NCBI GenBank assembly: GCA_002633005.1
Contig: NMRA01000480.1
Span: forward strand, 51,696-113,695
DNA: 62,000 bases
Source of the DNA: Phoronis australis
Lineage: Eukaryota; Phoronida; Phoronidae
Direction of reading: 5' to 3'
Shown in pieces: positions 10,277 to 22,039 of this stretch (its first letter is position 1; each line of letters starts with the position of its first letter). The position numbers were made by a program, and so were the translations under genes. The notes under the pieces are model-generated. The model did no database searches. It saw only the letters and a list, made by a program, of their open reading frames with translations, and was not told the DNA's origin.

Positions 10277-13200
10277 TCCCTGGTATAGTGTCTTTAGGGC
10301 TGTTTCAAAATTCCTTGTTAAAACACGACAGGTAGTCCAGTTTCTGGTGGCTGTGGGGAAAAGGATAGTGTGTCCCAAAAGGTACACACTTCCTGAACGC
10401 CTGGAGTTCAAATTCAGTTCAGGTGGATCACTGAGATCTGCACCGGCCTACTGGATGGCTACATTTTATTTTTAATGTGGGTACGCCAGTCATGACGTGC
10501 ACGCGAATCAGGACAAGCAAGCAATCAATTCAGTTTTGAAGAATAAAAATTCATTGGTCATTACCAATTGAAACTAAAAACACCAAGGAAGTGCAAAGAC
10601 AACCTTTCCAAGCAACGAGTTTAATTTTATGTATTTAAGGAAAAAATGTTTTTTCTATCTACGGTTTGTGTCGATGTCTTTGGGAGTTATTTTAGATCAG
10701 TATGTAAAAATCGTCTTTGGAGATCGGATTATAGAGGTTTTCCAACTTCAGGCTGCAATTAAATTCACTGAAACATCCTCAATTCTTACAAGATTGGCTT
10801 CTTAGTGTCAAAAATCATCTGTGAATCTATCGATTTTCATAGATACATAAACAAGTAAATCAGAAACCAACGAATGTGTTTATCAAAACGGAATGATATA
10901 AGCAATTTCCGGGGGATTATGGGAGATGGTGCATTCGTATTAAGGTGTGTTTTTGCTGATGTCAGAGGTACCTATAACGTTTCACGAGGTAAACCTGAAC
11001 TCCACTGACAAAAGGCGCTGAAATCTTTGTTTATGATTGCGAGAGTTCTTTGAGTACCCCCTTTCGACATGTACACGGTCATCACAAATAGTAGCCTAGA
11101 CAGCAGTGTTTTCCACATGTGGGATTCCTTACAAACAACTCATAGTAATCATCTTCAAAAGAGATACTATTCTTGTGATAGGCTATTACGGGAAACAGTA
11201 ACATTATATTATTTTATAACTAACCATGCTTTTGTGTAATTCACAAATAGTAGTCTTCAAGTTCTTCATAATTCCAGCCTTTCGATGGCGGTAATCCTAC
11301 TGTATTTTTTCACATTTTTGGTTGTTTGGGTCGAATGGCTGTGCTGTGCACGAGTGTTTTGTGTTTTTTGATGAATTTGGAATCTCAGCTTCCATCGTGA
11401 ATACTTGGAAGTGTCGCATTTACAAGTATAGAGGGACAAAGGGACATTTAGTCCCCCAACTACTCCACCGAGAGAGGGTGCCGTCTGAAATGGGACACCT
11501 TATGATGAAAGGCTAAACAGCATTAAGCTTGAAAAGAAGAGTAACAGTGCATTCCACCGTCGTGTAGTCCCAAAACGGTGCAGGAAGTGACCTCCTTCAA
11601 CACATGAAAGCCGGTTGCCCGATTTCACAAAAAAAACAGGAAAATAGAGGTAAATTCCAACATTGGGCCCTCTCTCCGTGAGCGGCCTCTTAAGAATTTG
11701 TCAATAAAAACACAAAAAGGGTGGCCACTTGAATGTCATCAATGGCTTCCTTAAAGGGCGGGGCCCCTAAAAATGAAAATATCTACATTTTCAACTATCA
11801 GGAAACGGACAGCAATTGATGTTATCTGTCTAGTCATCATTTTTTCTCAAGTAATATACAAATTCGAGAAAAAACAAAGCGAAAGTTGTCCCCGTTATCC
11901 CTTGCCAGAGAGGGGTATCTGGAAAAATAGAGTTTTGCATCCCCAAAATTGAATTTAAAAATCCAGTAAATTAGTCCGCTCCGCAAAAGCTTCGCTTTAC
12001 AAATTTTCTCAACTTTTCGAAATATATGTATGAATGATTTCGTGCACGTTTCACGTGTGTTTAGATGACCTGTGCTGCAAAAGCAGAGACCCTAACGACG
12101 ATGTCCTGGCCAGGGTCCTCAAAAAGTAAACCATGATCTGATGCAGAGTTGTTAAATGGTTCTCTTGAATTTTCTCTCTTATCCGTATTTCCCAGTCTTT
12201 CTTTTCTCGACTGTCCCCGGCCCCATGCCTATGTCAGTTGCCACGGTTTAACCTGACGCCTGAAAATTTTTTTGGGGTGCGGCCCTGAATATGCTGTGTA
12301 AACTGAAGTCACCCATCCCTTTATTGTACAATAGCAATGTTGTTTATAAGGTTGAATATGACAACCGGTAAGGATTCTATATCGGACTCGCACACAGAGA
12401 CGCCTCTGTGACAGGCTGAAAGAACATCACACTTCAGAGAAAAGCATTCGGTTAGCAAAAATCCCCAAGCCAAATCAGTCTTATCTGCAGAGACCCTTAT
12501 AAGGAATAAAGAGTCATTGGCCATTCAGAACCAGCATGCTACTGATTCTCTGTGACCCGCTGTGCAACTATGGTGATGACCCGACCAGCTACTGACTGTA
12601 GGAAGCACAGACGCCCAGCAAAACCCACATCACTTGATTTGTCACCTTTTCTTCACACTGTCAAAAACAGGATGCAAAGGATGACATGTTTTCAGTTATT
12701 TCACATAAAAAGCCTTGCAGATGAGCGCAGAAACTTTATTCTCTCTTGTATTTTTGACCCTTTCAATCCCACTGAAAACAAAGCTAGACTAAGAAAAATA
12801 TATAGGGGCAAAAAAGTGCAAAATCGGCACTTTTCACCCCCAAAACACCCGGCACTTCCTGCCGATGCACGACTAAAACCAACAATAGATTCTGAAAGCA
12901 AATTTCCTACAGATTCCGAAAATGTGGTCCAAAAGTACTGTCAACCGACTAGTTTTTTGGAAATTCTGGCTTGTTTGAGGGCTACCTAAAATCGCAGCCA
13001 ATTTCTCAGTCGCTACCCAGCAATGCACAATTGCAACCGGGAGCCGCCATCTTGAAGAAGAGTGCAGCTACAGCCGAGAAAGTGGCCTTTTTTATTCTCA
13101 GCATGTTCACAAATACAAACAAACCACGTTCACTGAGCCTACATGCAATGCCCACCTACATATTGCCACCAAACTTGGCCTAGTACCCCAAAATTTTAAC

Positions 13201-14500
13201 TATTCAGTTCCACCATAGGCCTATTCTCTGCATCTCAGTCTCACTTCACTTTATGAATGTTACCTGAGCTGTATTTTGGCACTTGCTGTTCTTCGTAAAT
13301 ATGATCCTGATGATGTCTAATGAATAGACCCGAAACGTTGATTGAACATGAGCTTTTTATTTGGCGGCGGTCGTCCGGTTTTTAATCTTATTTTGGCCAA
13401 AAACTGATTTCATTCAGTCACAGAAAATAAGGACGAAACTTGTTCAGTTGGTTTGCCAATTGGTGGACAATTGAGTATAATAGATGACCGGCTGTGTGGG
13501 TCAACAAAACAAAGTTGACCTGGGAGAGGCCAGAATTGAGCGCCGTTACCGACACACAACAATAAGTAGCTGGATAGACCATTTTTCCTAGAGTAATGCT
13601 TAAAACTGATGTTTGCACTATTGTGAATACTTGATTGTATAACAAAAATATCCACTCCCGTAAAGCCATTCAATTTTTCAACAAAGCCATGTTTGTTTTT
13701 CATTCACCAGAGTACTACGAGAACATTGACATTTTACAATACGCGACATTTTCTTCCAGTCTGACGTCAAGCTAGAGCACAACACCGTGTATCGTAAAAC
13801 CTGACTCGAGTCTCAAATTATGACCAAACTTTTGTTTTTTTTGCACTCTGGCCTGAGAAAATGTAGCAATTCGAATATGAAATTCGAAACTCATGATAGA
13901 TTGTCTTATTCTATTGTTTGGTTAAATATTTTAATGGAACGGTTTTAGCAACCACATACTCACACAGAGTGCTTACATCAGTGCGCCGGATAGCACTACC
14001 CGGCCGGTCTAACGCAAAATATAACCCTGTAGTATAGTAAGAAGATGGGTTATGCGTGTGAAACACCTACACAGGGATGAGGAAGACGTGAACAAAATGA
14101 GGATACGAAATAATCTGGAATATAAACATTGAATGGATAAATGATAAAATTTGTAAATAAAATTTCAGTGAGCTACTTCTCTCATTAACATTAAAAAGAT
14201 GAATTTGGCGTTTAAAACTATCTATCATGATGACTTATTCAAAAAAACACGAGGAATACGACTGGCATTTCATCACAGGAAAGGGCGTTTTAGAGGTTCT
14301 GAAAATACAATATTTCGCCCAAGGTCATCGTTTTGTGTAAGACTTCAATGGAATTTTCCGATCTCGTCAGTAACGAGAACACGAACAGAAATGATTCCGC
14401 AGGCATATAATAATGCACAATCGATTGCCGGTTCGGCAAAACGGCCATAAATTGGAGAAAGCGGCAAATCGTTTTACAGCGAACAAGCGGTCTTATCTCG
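10277..14500. other. Intergenic, no supported gene
   Basis: No gene that I can support. An open frame at 12552-12989 (145 codons, plus) is rich in basic residues but matches no family I know. At 13301-13345 the phrase CCTGATGATGTCTAATGAAT followed by GACCCGAAACG resembles a motif seen near the ends of Penelope-like and related elements. The rest is unremarkable. Confidence 0.45.
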
Positions 14501-14537
14501 GTTCTTGAGTCGTGTTTGTTAGGCCTATTTGCCGAGT

Positions 14538-14657
14538 ATTGGTTTTGTAAGCTGTTGAGGTATATTTATAATTCTAATTCTAGACGTGACGTCAATTTTA
14601 TTTAGGCCTAGTTCATTCAGATACCAGCCATTAGGTATACTAAGCGTGTCTGCTCAC
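14538..14657 (+). promoter_or_regulatory. Possible promoter of the transporter gene
   Basis: Upstream of the proposed first exon are an inverted CCAAT box (ATTGG, 14538-14542), a TATA-like TATATTTATA (14561-14570) and a perfect palindromic CRE-type site TGACGTCA (14587-14594). A CRE binds CREB/ATF factors in animals. Here it would lie downstream of the TATA-like element, an unusual order, so the start site may be elsewhere. This rests on motif matches only. Confidence 0.3.
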
Positions 14658-14713
14658 ATGGAATCGACAACAAAGGCCAAAGGAACGGCAGTGCCCGGAT
14701 ATGTGAAATACAC
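14658..14713 (+). CDS. Proposed first coding exon of the SLC6 transporter
   Basis: ATG at 14658 opens 18 codons (MESTTKAKGTAVPGYVKY) plus two bases, then meets a near-consensus donor GTAAGTAAC at 14714. The leftover AC, joined to the exon that starts at 42695, makes a codon and stays in frame through GAA GTC into the ATG at 42702. The exon there begins after an acceptor, so at least one upstream exon must exist, and this one fits in strand and phase. A chance phase match is one in three, and the intron would be 27,981 bases. SLC6 proteins have variable hydrophilic N termini, which fits. An alternative is the first exon of another gene, for example a tetraspanin, whose N termini often end in VKY before TM1. 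Confidence 0.45.
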
Positions 14714-14966
14714 GTAAGTAACAGACTTCAATATTGTATTCAGGTCGTTGTTTGGTTGTTTGTTGCATTTTATCATTTACTTTCATTCCACTAACAAAAT
14801 ACTTGTTTACAGACGGGTTACGTGTCTAACTAACGAGAATTATGGTTCACTGGTGTCAACTTGACTCGTTCAACTATAAGTCTTAGTAGTTTAATTTACA
14901 TGCAGTTATAAGCACGTACAATTGGCTAGCCCTGGAATGCCAACTCCCGGTAGAGTAACAGTAGGA

Positions 14967-16535
14967 CCTACGCCAGGACCTCGCTGAAATCTAGCCAAAA
15001 TCGCGTGTTCTCATTTAGAATACAGGCCAATATCTCACGTAACCTCGAGGAATCTTGCTTGTTAACGTGGTCCTAGCGTTATTGAACTCCATCCGTGTCC
15101 CCAAGCCTCAATCAAGATAGCGCTGATTGGTTTTAACCATTTGAGGCTTGGTTATAGGAAAGACCTTCTGCGCAATGTTTGGCCGCTGCCTTGACATCAC
15201 TAAAACAAAAGCAGATTTTAATTATTTTCACAGGCCTTGTTGCTGCCATTCTTGAAGCAGAAGGCATTGTTTTGGTTATAGTATCATTATGAAATAAAGG
15301 CTGTTGGCATACTTACTTTCAATTGTTTTTTACTAATAGTATCATAGAAATTAATCTTTTATCGAATCAAAATACATCATTTTTGCAATAATTTAGACCT
15401 AAATAGCTTCATTATATACACAAAACCTACTTCCATTGGCATAGATGAAGAAATATCCCTCAAGACATTAGACAATAAGCCTAATGTCGAGTGGGATATT
15501 ACTTCATCTACGCCAGTTGAGGTACGTTTTGTATTTATCCCATACGCTTTGAAGTCCTAAATTTCTTTCATTTTTTGACAGATTTTTAAATACTTCACCC
15601 AGACTGTTTAGGTGGCAGATCACATCCTATATGTATATTCTTTTGCGTTGGGTTACAAGTTTTCTCTTGTAAATGAAACAGTTTTAATTGTAACGATTTT
15701 TTACTTGAAAAGAGATAACAAAAATGAAAACAACATTAATTGTGCATTGAACTTGTAACATTTCCTGAAAATAGTCGAATATCAACAATATGTAGTTACC
15801 GAGGAATTGGCGCCTGAGTTGTGGACAATAAAGTATTTAGCAATTAAAAATGGAGTCCAAAGTGTCATATAATTAGCAGGTTTGTACCCGATGTTATGCA
15901 TTGAGTCTGGGACCTGATTGTATGTCGAGTGTAATTTATACTGCTGTAAGTGAATTACTTTAAACTATATTCGGAAAGTTTGATGATCCAAATGGCTAAC
16001 GATGTCAAGTTGACATTGACCTACCTTTTTAACTTTCCCTGTCGGGGGGGAGGCACTTTTGAAGTAGTGTGGTAGGTGAATACGGAAAACAATATCACAG
16101 GGCTGTTTTGCACTTGACTGATTCAACGCGTATGGGATAAACTGTTAATTTTCATTTGTATGTCATACTGCAGAAAATTTCAAAGTTGATATAGCTTTAT
16201 ATCGTGATATTTTGGCGATTTCCGTAAAAATGTGTCAGAATTCTGACACATTTCATTTCTCATACCAAACCTCAACTGGCTATACCAATCAGCACCACTT
16301 TGAGGCTTGGAGACGAGGTTGTACTGAACTCTACGAATTTGCTTTCTGCATTGCTAGGGCATGGTCAGCGGAGCACTAAAAAGTGGGGGCCTATAGCCTG
16401 CCCCATCAGCCCCCTATGATGTGCCTTCCATGTAGGAACTCGCTAACAAGCAAGACTTTACGAGATTACCTGAGATATTGTTTTTAAATTCTCACACATG
16501 ATATTGGCTAGATTTCAGCGAGGTCCTAGCTTTAC
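14967..16535. mobile_element. Long-inverted-repeat (foldback-like) element, about 1.57 kb
   Basis: The left arm (14967-15165) reads as the inverse complement of the right arm (16262-16535). Shared blocks include CTAGATTTCAGCGAGGTCCT, AACAAGCAAGA and TTTGAGGCTTGG, with an extra segment of about 110 bases in the right arm. The arms are about 200 bases, longer than usual MITE ends. No transposase is visible between them. A related, diverged arm occurs at 59225-59360. It lies at the start of the proposed 28-kb intron. Confidence 0.75.
15436..15520. repeat. Imperfect hairpin, arms about 37 bases
   Basis: TGGCATAGATGAAGAAATAT is mirrored by the inverse of ATATTACTTCATCTACGCCA, and the match continues through CATTAG / CTAATG around a loop of about 8 bases. 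It sits inside the long-inverted-repeat element, so the transcript could fold in two nested stems. Confidence 0.8.
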
Positions 16536-17203
16536 TGAACTCTTGTGCTGGCTGAGGTTTCGCTGGGCATGTGTGGCATTTGCAGTCGCTTGTTCTGGTG
16601 TTGGATATTCCTATGATTTACTGTCACTAAAACTTTTTGCAACTCCACCGTTTGTCAACCGAATTGCATAAGAGTCATATCATTAGAAAGCCCTTCGTCA
16701 GTTCTTGATGGCGTATGATTATAGTTGAAGCNCATACCAAACCTCAACTGGCTATACCAATCAGCACCACTTTGAGGCTTGGAGACGAGGTTGTACTGAA
16801 CTCTACGAATTTGCGTTCTGCATTGCTAGGGCATGGTCAGCGGAGCACTAAAAAGTGGGGGCCTATAGCCTGCCCCATCAGCCCCCTATGATGTGCCGCC
16901 CATGTAGGAACTCGCCAACAAGCAAGACTTCACGAGATTACCTGAGATATTGTTTTTAAATTCTCACACATGATATTGGCTAGATTTCAGCGAGGTCCTA
17001 GCTTTACTGAACTCTTGTGCTGGCTGAGGTTTCGCTGGGCATGTGTGGCATTTGCAGTCGCTTGTTCTGGTGTTGGATATTCCTATGATTTACTGTCACT
17101 AAAACTTTTTGCAACTCCACCGTTTGTCAACCGAATTGCATAAGAGTCATATCATTAGAAAGCCCTTCGTCAGTTCTTGATGGCGTATGATTATAGTTGA
17201 AGC
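16261..17203. repeat. 471-bp direct duplication joined at a single N
   Basis: 16261-16731 and 16733-17203 are both 471 bases and nearly identical; I saw about five single-base differences, such as GCTTTCTGC versus GCGTTCTGC. A lone N at 16732 separates them. This is what an assembler leaves when it abuts two contigs whose ends overlap but were not merged, here probably because they come from different haplotypes. The right arm of the long-inverted-repeat element therefore appears twice. Confidence 0.9.
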
Positions 17204-18439
17204 AAACTTTCATGTTTAAAAATAAAAAATAATTTACCAAAATGAAAGCAATAACATAAGAAGGGAAGTGAAGCTGAGCAGGAAAATAATTTCAATGATT
17301 CAAAAGATTTCTACCGTATCAAGACAAACGGTTTTAGAATGTGGATCCATCATAGTTGCTGTGAGGAATTTAGTCAGGCATTTATCCAAAATTATAGTTC
17401 ATTTTGATATATTAATTGGACTGTTTGATACAATTTTTCAGTAAAAATTTGGATGCAGTGACTATTACAAAAACGTGATATACTAATCACTCCAGTTACC
17501 TATCAGAAATTTGCTGATAAAGGCTTTCGTATATAGATAAAAATGAGCAATCATTTATTATGTAGGTTTGAAATGTACTGCTTGGATAGATTATAAATAC
17601 AAAGGTTTCAGTTCAGGACTTCCCATTGTAGTTTGTAAATAAACTCTTCAGAAAGTAAAAATAGTGACCCTGATACAAGTGGTGTATAATACCATAAACT
17701 AGAGGTTATGGAAGACATTTGTACAAGTGGTGTATAATACCATAAACTAGAGGTTATGGAAGACATTTGTACAAGTGGTGTGTAATACCGTAAACTAGAG
17801 GTTATGGAACACATTTGTACAATTGTTATGGTACTAAAGGATTGGACTCTGGAAAATAACAATATTCATGACTGAAAGAGACATAGTTGTTAACTTTTGA
17901 GATGAAAAACAAGACAACTGGATTGAAAATCAGGACTTCCAGATACAAAGTCTGGCATCTGGGTTCCCGCAACACACAAAAATGCCCGACAGCATTTTTG
18001 TAGAACAGGAGATGTTAGTCTGAAAGGCGCCCTATGGTGTTTTTTGTTTTGATTAAATCGAATAGGCAGTTGTGGTAGCCTCAGAAACCCATGGAACATT
18101 CCGTTTTATTCTTTGTAGTAGAACGAGAAAGTAGTGGTGTGTCATGTTGAGAATTATTGGCGTATATGATATGTCAGTGTTGCTGTGTGTCAAAAAGCGG
18201 GAAATTTTGATGGTATGGCGGAATGGCGGGAAAATTTTTAATAAGTGCGATAGTTCGTCTAAATTGAGACAAATGGCAAGTACAATGTACGCTGTGAGCA
18301 ACACAAGGTATTGGATTTTTATTTTTTACTTGATTAACTTTCCATTTTTTGAATTTTAGTTTATGGGTGCAGGTAAACACTATTCAGAGGATCGTTATGA
18401 ACATTGGCAGATTTGTTCCTGATGAGAAGACCGCCACTG
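17204..18439. other. Intron sequence with a 3 x 48 bp minisatellite, no gene
   Basis: Apart from the minisatellite at 17674-17817, no feature was recognised. Several short frames open on the minus strand have no family resemblance. Confidence 0.5.
17674..17817. repeat. 48-bp minisatellite, 3 copies
   Basis: The unit starts TACAAGTGGTGTATAATACC and repeats at 17674, 17722 and 17770, with a partial fourth start at 17818. The 48-base period keeps a minus-strand frame open, which explains the open frame there. Confidence 0.93.
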
Positions 18440-18660
18440 ATGTTGATTTTTGGACAGGTTATACTGCTGTGGCACCCCCTTGTGGCAAATAGTTTTGTAA
18501 TAGAGAGGCGAGCCCTTCCCAATTTCAGATGGGTTTGATGTATTCTGTGCCATGTAAGGGTCATTTTTAGGCTGGTAAAAAACCTCTTGAAGCACACTGT
18601 CCGTACTGCTGTAGTGGGTGCATTTCAACGCTCTGCATTGCTCTTGTAAAGTTTCAACAC
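18440..18660. repeat. R2 dispersed repeat, fragment
   Basis: The phrases GTGGCACCCCCTTGTGGCAA and GTGGGTGCATTTCAACGCTC, then TGCATTGCTCTTGTAA, match the copies at 46290-46920 and 52960-53590. No coding sequence. Confidence 0.55.
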
Positions 18661-21600
18661 TACCCACTTCCATTACTCTGTGGCCAGTCTCCACTGTAAT
18701 CTGGAGAGCGAAACTTGAGGTATGAAAGGTGGCTTAAGAAAAAACTGTTACATAAATAAGGTCATTTCCTTGCATTTTATTTAGCACACTGCTTGCATGT
18801 CTTTCTTGTTCAAAGGATGGCACATAGGGGAATATAAACAAAAATTAGGAGGTGTGTTCTATTCAGGATGTGTGTAGTGTCACTAGACTGCAAAAATCAA
18901 GATCTGTAAATCTTTTTAGTAAGATAATCTGTGTAGAATTGCATGTTAGACAGATAATCCACAGGACTCGATGTATCTTGAAGCTCTCAAAAGAGAAGTG
19001 TACTACTTTAATGCAGTTGAGAAACCATTTAAAATTATGGGAAGATTCAAGATAATGAAGTTGCATTCGAAAGGACATGAAGAAATATATCCTAGAGTAC
19101 ATATCTACGTTTCATTACATTGCACAGTACTGCAATTCAGGAGTCTACAAAAACAAGACCATATCCTCAACAAATTCACAACTCATTACCACCAGTGCTC
19201 AACACTGGCGAAAATCTCCGTTCCAAAATAGGAGTGACGGCGTATGTGCACCAAAAAAAAACGTCGAAACTCTGTGTTTGAATTTGGCATTCTTATTTTG
19301 TGCATTTCTATATGTTTTTCCTAGCGCTTTACTCGTAAATTTCACGTCGTTTGGCTACGAGTGTCGCCAGTGTTCGCCGGGGACATTGTAGTTGTTAACT
19401 TCTTCTGCAGTGCATTTTAAGTAGACGTTTTGTTGAATTGAAACTTACCAGGTCGAAAGTCAATCACAGTCTTTCATAGTACGCTACAAGAAATTTATTC
19501 TTAAAAAGAACCATTTTCTCGCAGTTTAAGGGTCAAATCCCCTGGCCTGGTTCACGGCTGAAGTAACAGATGATGTGCACGTGACTGGCTGACCTACTTT
19601 TTTCCATATACGGCACGCAGTGCCACACACAGAGGATAAACTAGAATCGCCCAATAATCATGGAATTCCACAAAAAGTTGAACTATGCTAAGTTAGTCAT
19701 TGAATACGTAACCAACGTTATAGACCACATTTTTTTCTTGTAAAGTTTGCACTGCATTCTCGCGCATCAATATAAGACGTTCGGCCGTGCGGATTTTTTG
19801 ATACTTTTTCATTCGTTCGAGTTGCAAAGGAGCTATGCGATCAAATTAAGGAAGTTTGCGCTAAATTGTATTTGATTTGCATGTTCAACAACATTGATGG
19901 CATTTGTGCGGCAGGTCAGTGCTAGAATTTTGGCAGGTATCATTTTTTTTCGAAGTGTACGTTCTCAGCTATTTCAAATTGGCTGCTCCGTCGAATACAT
20001 TGAGTGCCGCTTCAACTTCCGCGTCGGCAACTAGCATTAGGGGTACGGCAAATCCTTTGAACTTCGGGTGTGGGTTCTTCAATTTCAAAGATTAAGTGTT
20101 CATGTACGGGTAACTTAGCGCTGGATGCAATATTTCTCAACACTTGTCGTGCGGGGGATTCCTTATGAAGTCACCTTGACGTCACAGAACAGGAAGGTAT
20201 TTCCCAAAGGTGGCTGCCAGTATTTCCCAATCGTCATTGTGACATTTATAGTAAAAATAGACGGCAAGTTTCTAATGTTGAGTTATTTCTTAATATTTAG
20301 CGAACTTAAACAATGAGTTGTAGGTTTCAATTAAATTTGTTAATAATAAATGTTAAAATTCTTCGTTTAGCCTTCATTTTCGCAGAGGTTGTCTTGGAAC
20401 AGGCCGTCTTTTTTCGGTCTTGGCTGTGCCGTCCAAAGCCGTCATTTTTTAAAAGGGCCGTCCCAAGGACGGCCAGGACGGCTGCTAGATGAGTCCCTGC
20501 TGCACAGGCAGGATAGAAAACTTGCAGTTTTACGGAGTGGCTGTTCCTTGGTTTCAAGATTTGGTTAAGTAATGAGTCGGATTGCTCGATTTTTTTTCAA
20601 GTTTTTAAGACTTGTAAAAATAAAATGCATGTATTGTTCTCTGTCTTGTCATTTAAAACATTCACAAGATAATTCAGACATATTATGAGTCGTTAACGCC
20701 AGAAACGTCTTCAGCTGATTTTCCCGTGTTTACACTTACAGTCGCATCAGCTTATTTTTTTGCTGCAAGTAGTATTAGTGTTTGTTTCAATTCAGTACCG
20801 TACAAATCAGTTCATAATCATAAGCCCAAGTATTAAGTACTAGTCCACAAGAGCACCAGCCATTCAGTGGCACGGTGGGGGTCAAGCAATTTTCACCAAA
20901 TTTGGCACATAGGTAGTCCTATGGGATCTATGAACAGTGGTAAAATATTTCCTCAAAATATTACGTTTTACAAGTTATAGACTCAAACACATTTTACGGG
21001 GCGCAGCCCTGTTTTCACGGTATAAAAACTGTCCAGTTTTAACTGTTTATATTTTTCCTTGAATGAAAGCTATTGAACTATTATTCACTTGGCATTGTTT
21101 AGTGGTGCCTATAAATTGTTACACAGATGTCTTGAAAAAAAGATTCTGACTTACCACCCTCATTTAGTAGTTTTACTACACTGCCCCCCGTTATGCCATT
21201 TTGAGGTTATGTTCAGTACCCTGCTGTACCAAATCTGCACTCACTGCTATGAGAATGAAACTTGGCCAAAATGTTGACATAACATGTTACTTTCATTGCA
21301 TAAAATAAAAAACTTTGTCCGCCAGTTTATTAGTTATACATTTTGGCACCTCAAATGTACTCAAATGAGAAATTTTCAAATATCTGAGATCGATGCGTGA
21401 GCACGGAAAATCAGATTGTCCTTCATGTTTTTAGATGTTTTGCTACGAGTTTGTTCCTCTAGGGGTATAGTACTACTAGATATACATGGCTCCATTTGAA
21501 GCCGGTTATATCCTGCACGGTGAACAGGGTTAGACATGAACTCAACAAATGTAGGTTATTTTGATTTACAGTTTTTATGCTTTGCAATTTCCTCATGGGT

Positions 21601-21750
21601 ATTTCTTCAAACATATTCAAGTCAGATTTTCTGTTGATCAAATGTTCATGCAATGCATTGTAATATCAAATGAATGATAAGTTTAGTGGCATGTCCACGG
21701 TTTTTCCCACGATTTAAAACAAAAGACGGCATAAATTTCCTGACGGAATA
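18661..21750. other. Intron sequence, no gene seen
   Basis: No gene recognised. A C/G-rich patch at 20395-20490 repeats GGCCGTC-type words in both orientations. A stretch at 20860-21400 has phrases such as TTTTCACCAAATTTGGCACA that recall R2, but I could not align it well. Confidence 0.45.
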
Positions 21751-21769
21751 CCGGGTTTGCTGTTCTCTG

Positions 21770-22035
21770 AAAACATTCGAATGACCATGCGCGCACCTAG
21801 GGAAGGGGGGGGGGTTGAGCCCCCCATTTGGCGAAATGGGCAAAAAGGTCCGCCTCTGAGAAACAAAAAATCTGAAAAAATGAGACAAAAGTCCACTAAA
21901 CGAGCACAAACGCGCAATTCACAGTGGTGTCACCTTTTTTTTAGTCCGCTGGATTGTTGTTACCAAAAGGTCCACAACGTCAGGAATTCGAGCCCCTCAT
22001 ATTGAAGGCTGGGTGCACGCATGCGAATGACAAGA
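21770..22035. repeat. Short dispersed repeat, uncertain ends
   Basis: Contains a G9 tract mirrored by GCCCCCC, and the phrase TTACCAAAAGGTCCACAACG that recurs as TTATCAAAAGTTCCACAACG near 33585. GCTGGGTGCACGCATGCG near 22008 resembles GCTGGGCGTGCGCATGTGG at 10191, inside the 321-bp MITE. This suggests mosaic non-autonomous elements. Confidence 0.4.
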
Positions 22036-22039
22036 CTCC

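Noticed and set aside
12552-12989. 145-codon plus-strand frame
   Set aside because: No recognisable domain; a minus-strand frame overlaps it. I could not support it as a gene.
13301-13345. Hammerhead ribozyme core (CTGATGA ... GAAAC)
   Set aside because: A GTCTA/TAGAC stem is present between the boxes, but it is offset by unpaired bases on both sides, and no stem I or III with a cleavage triplet could be found.
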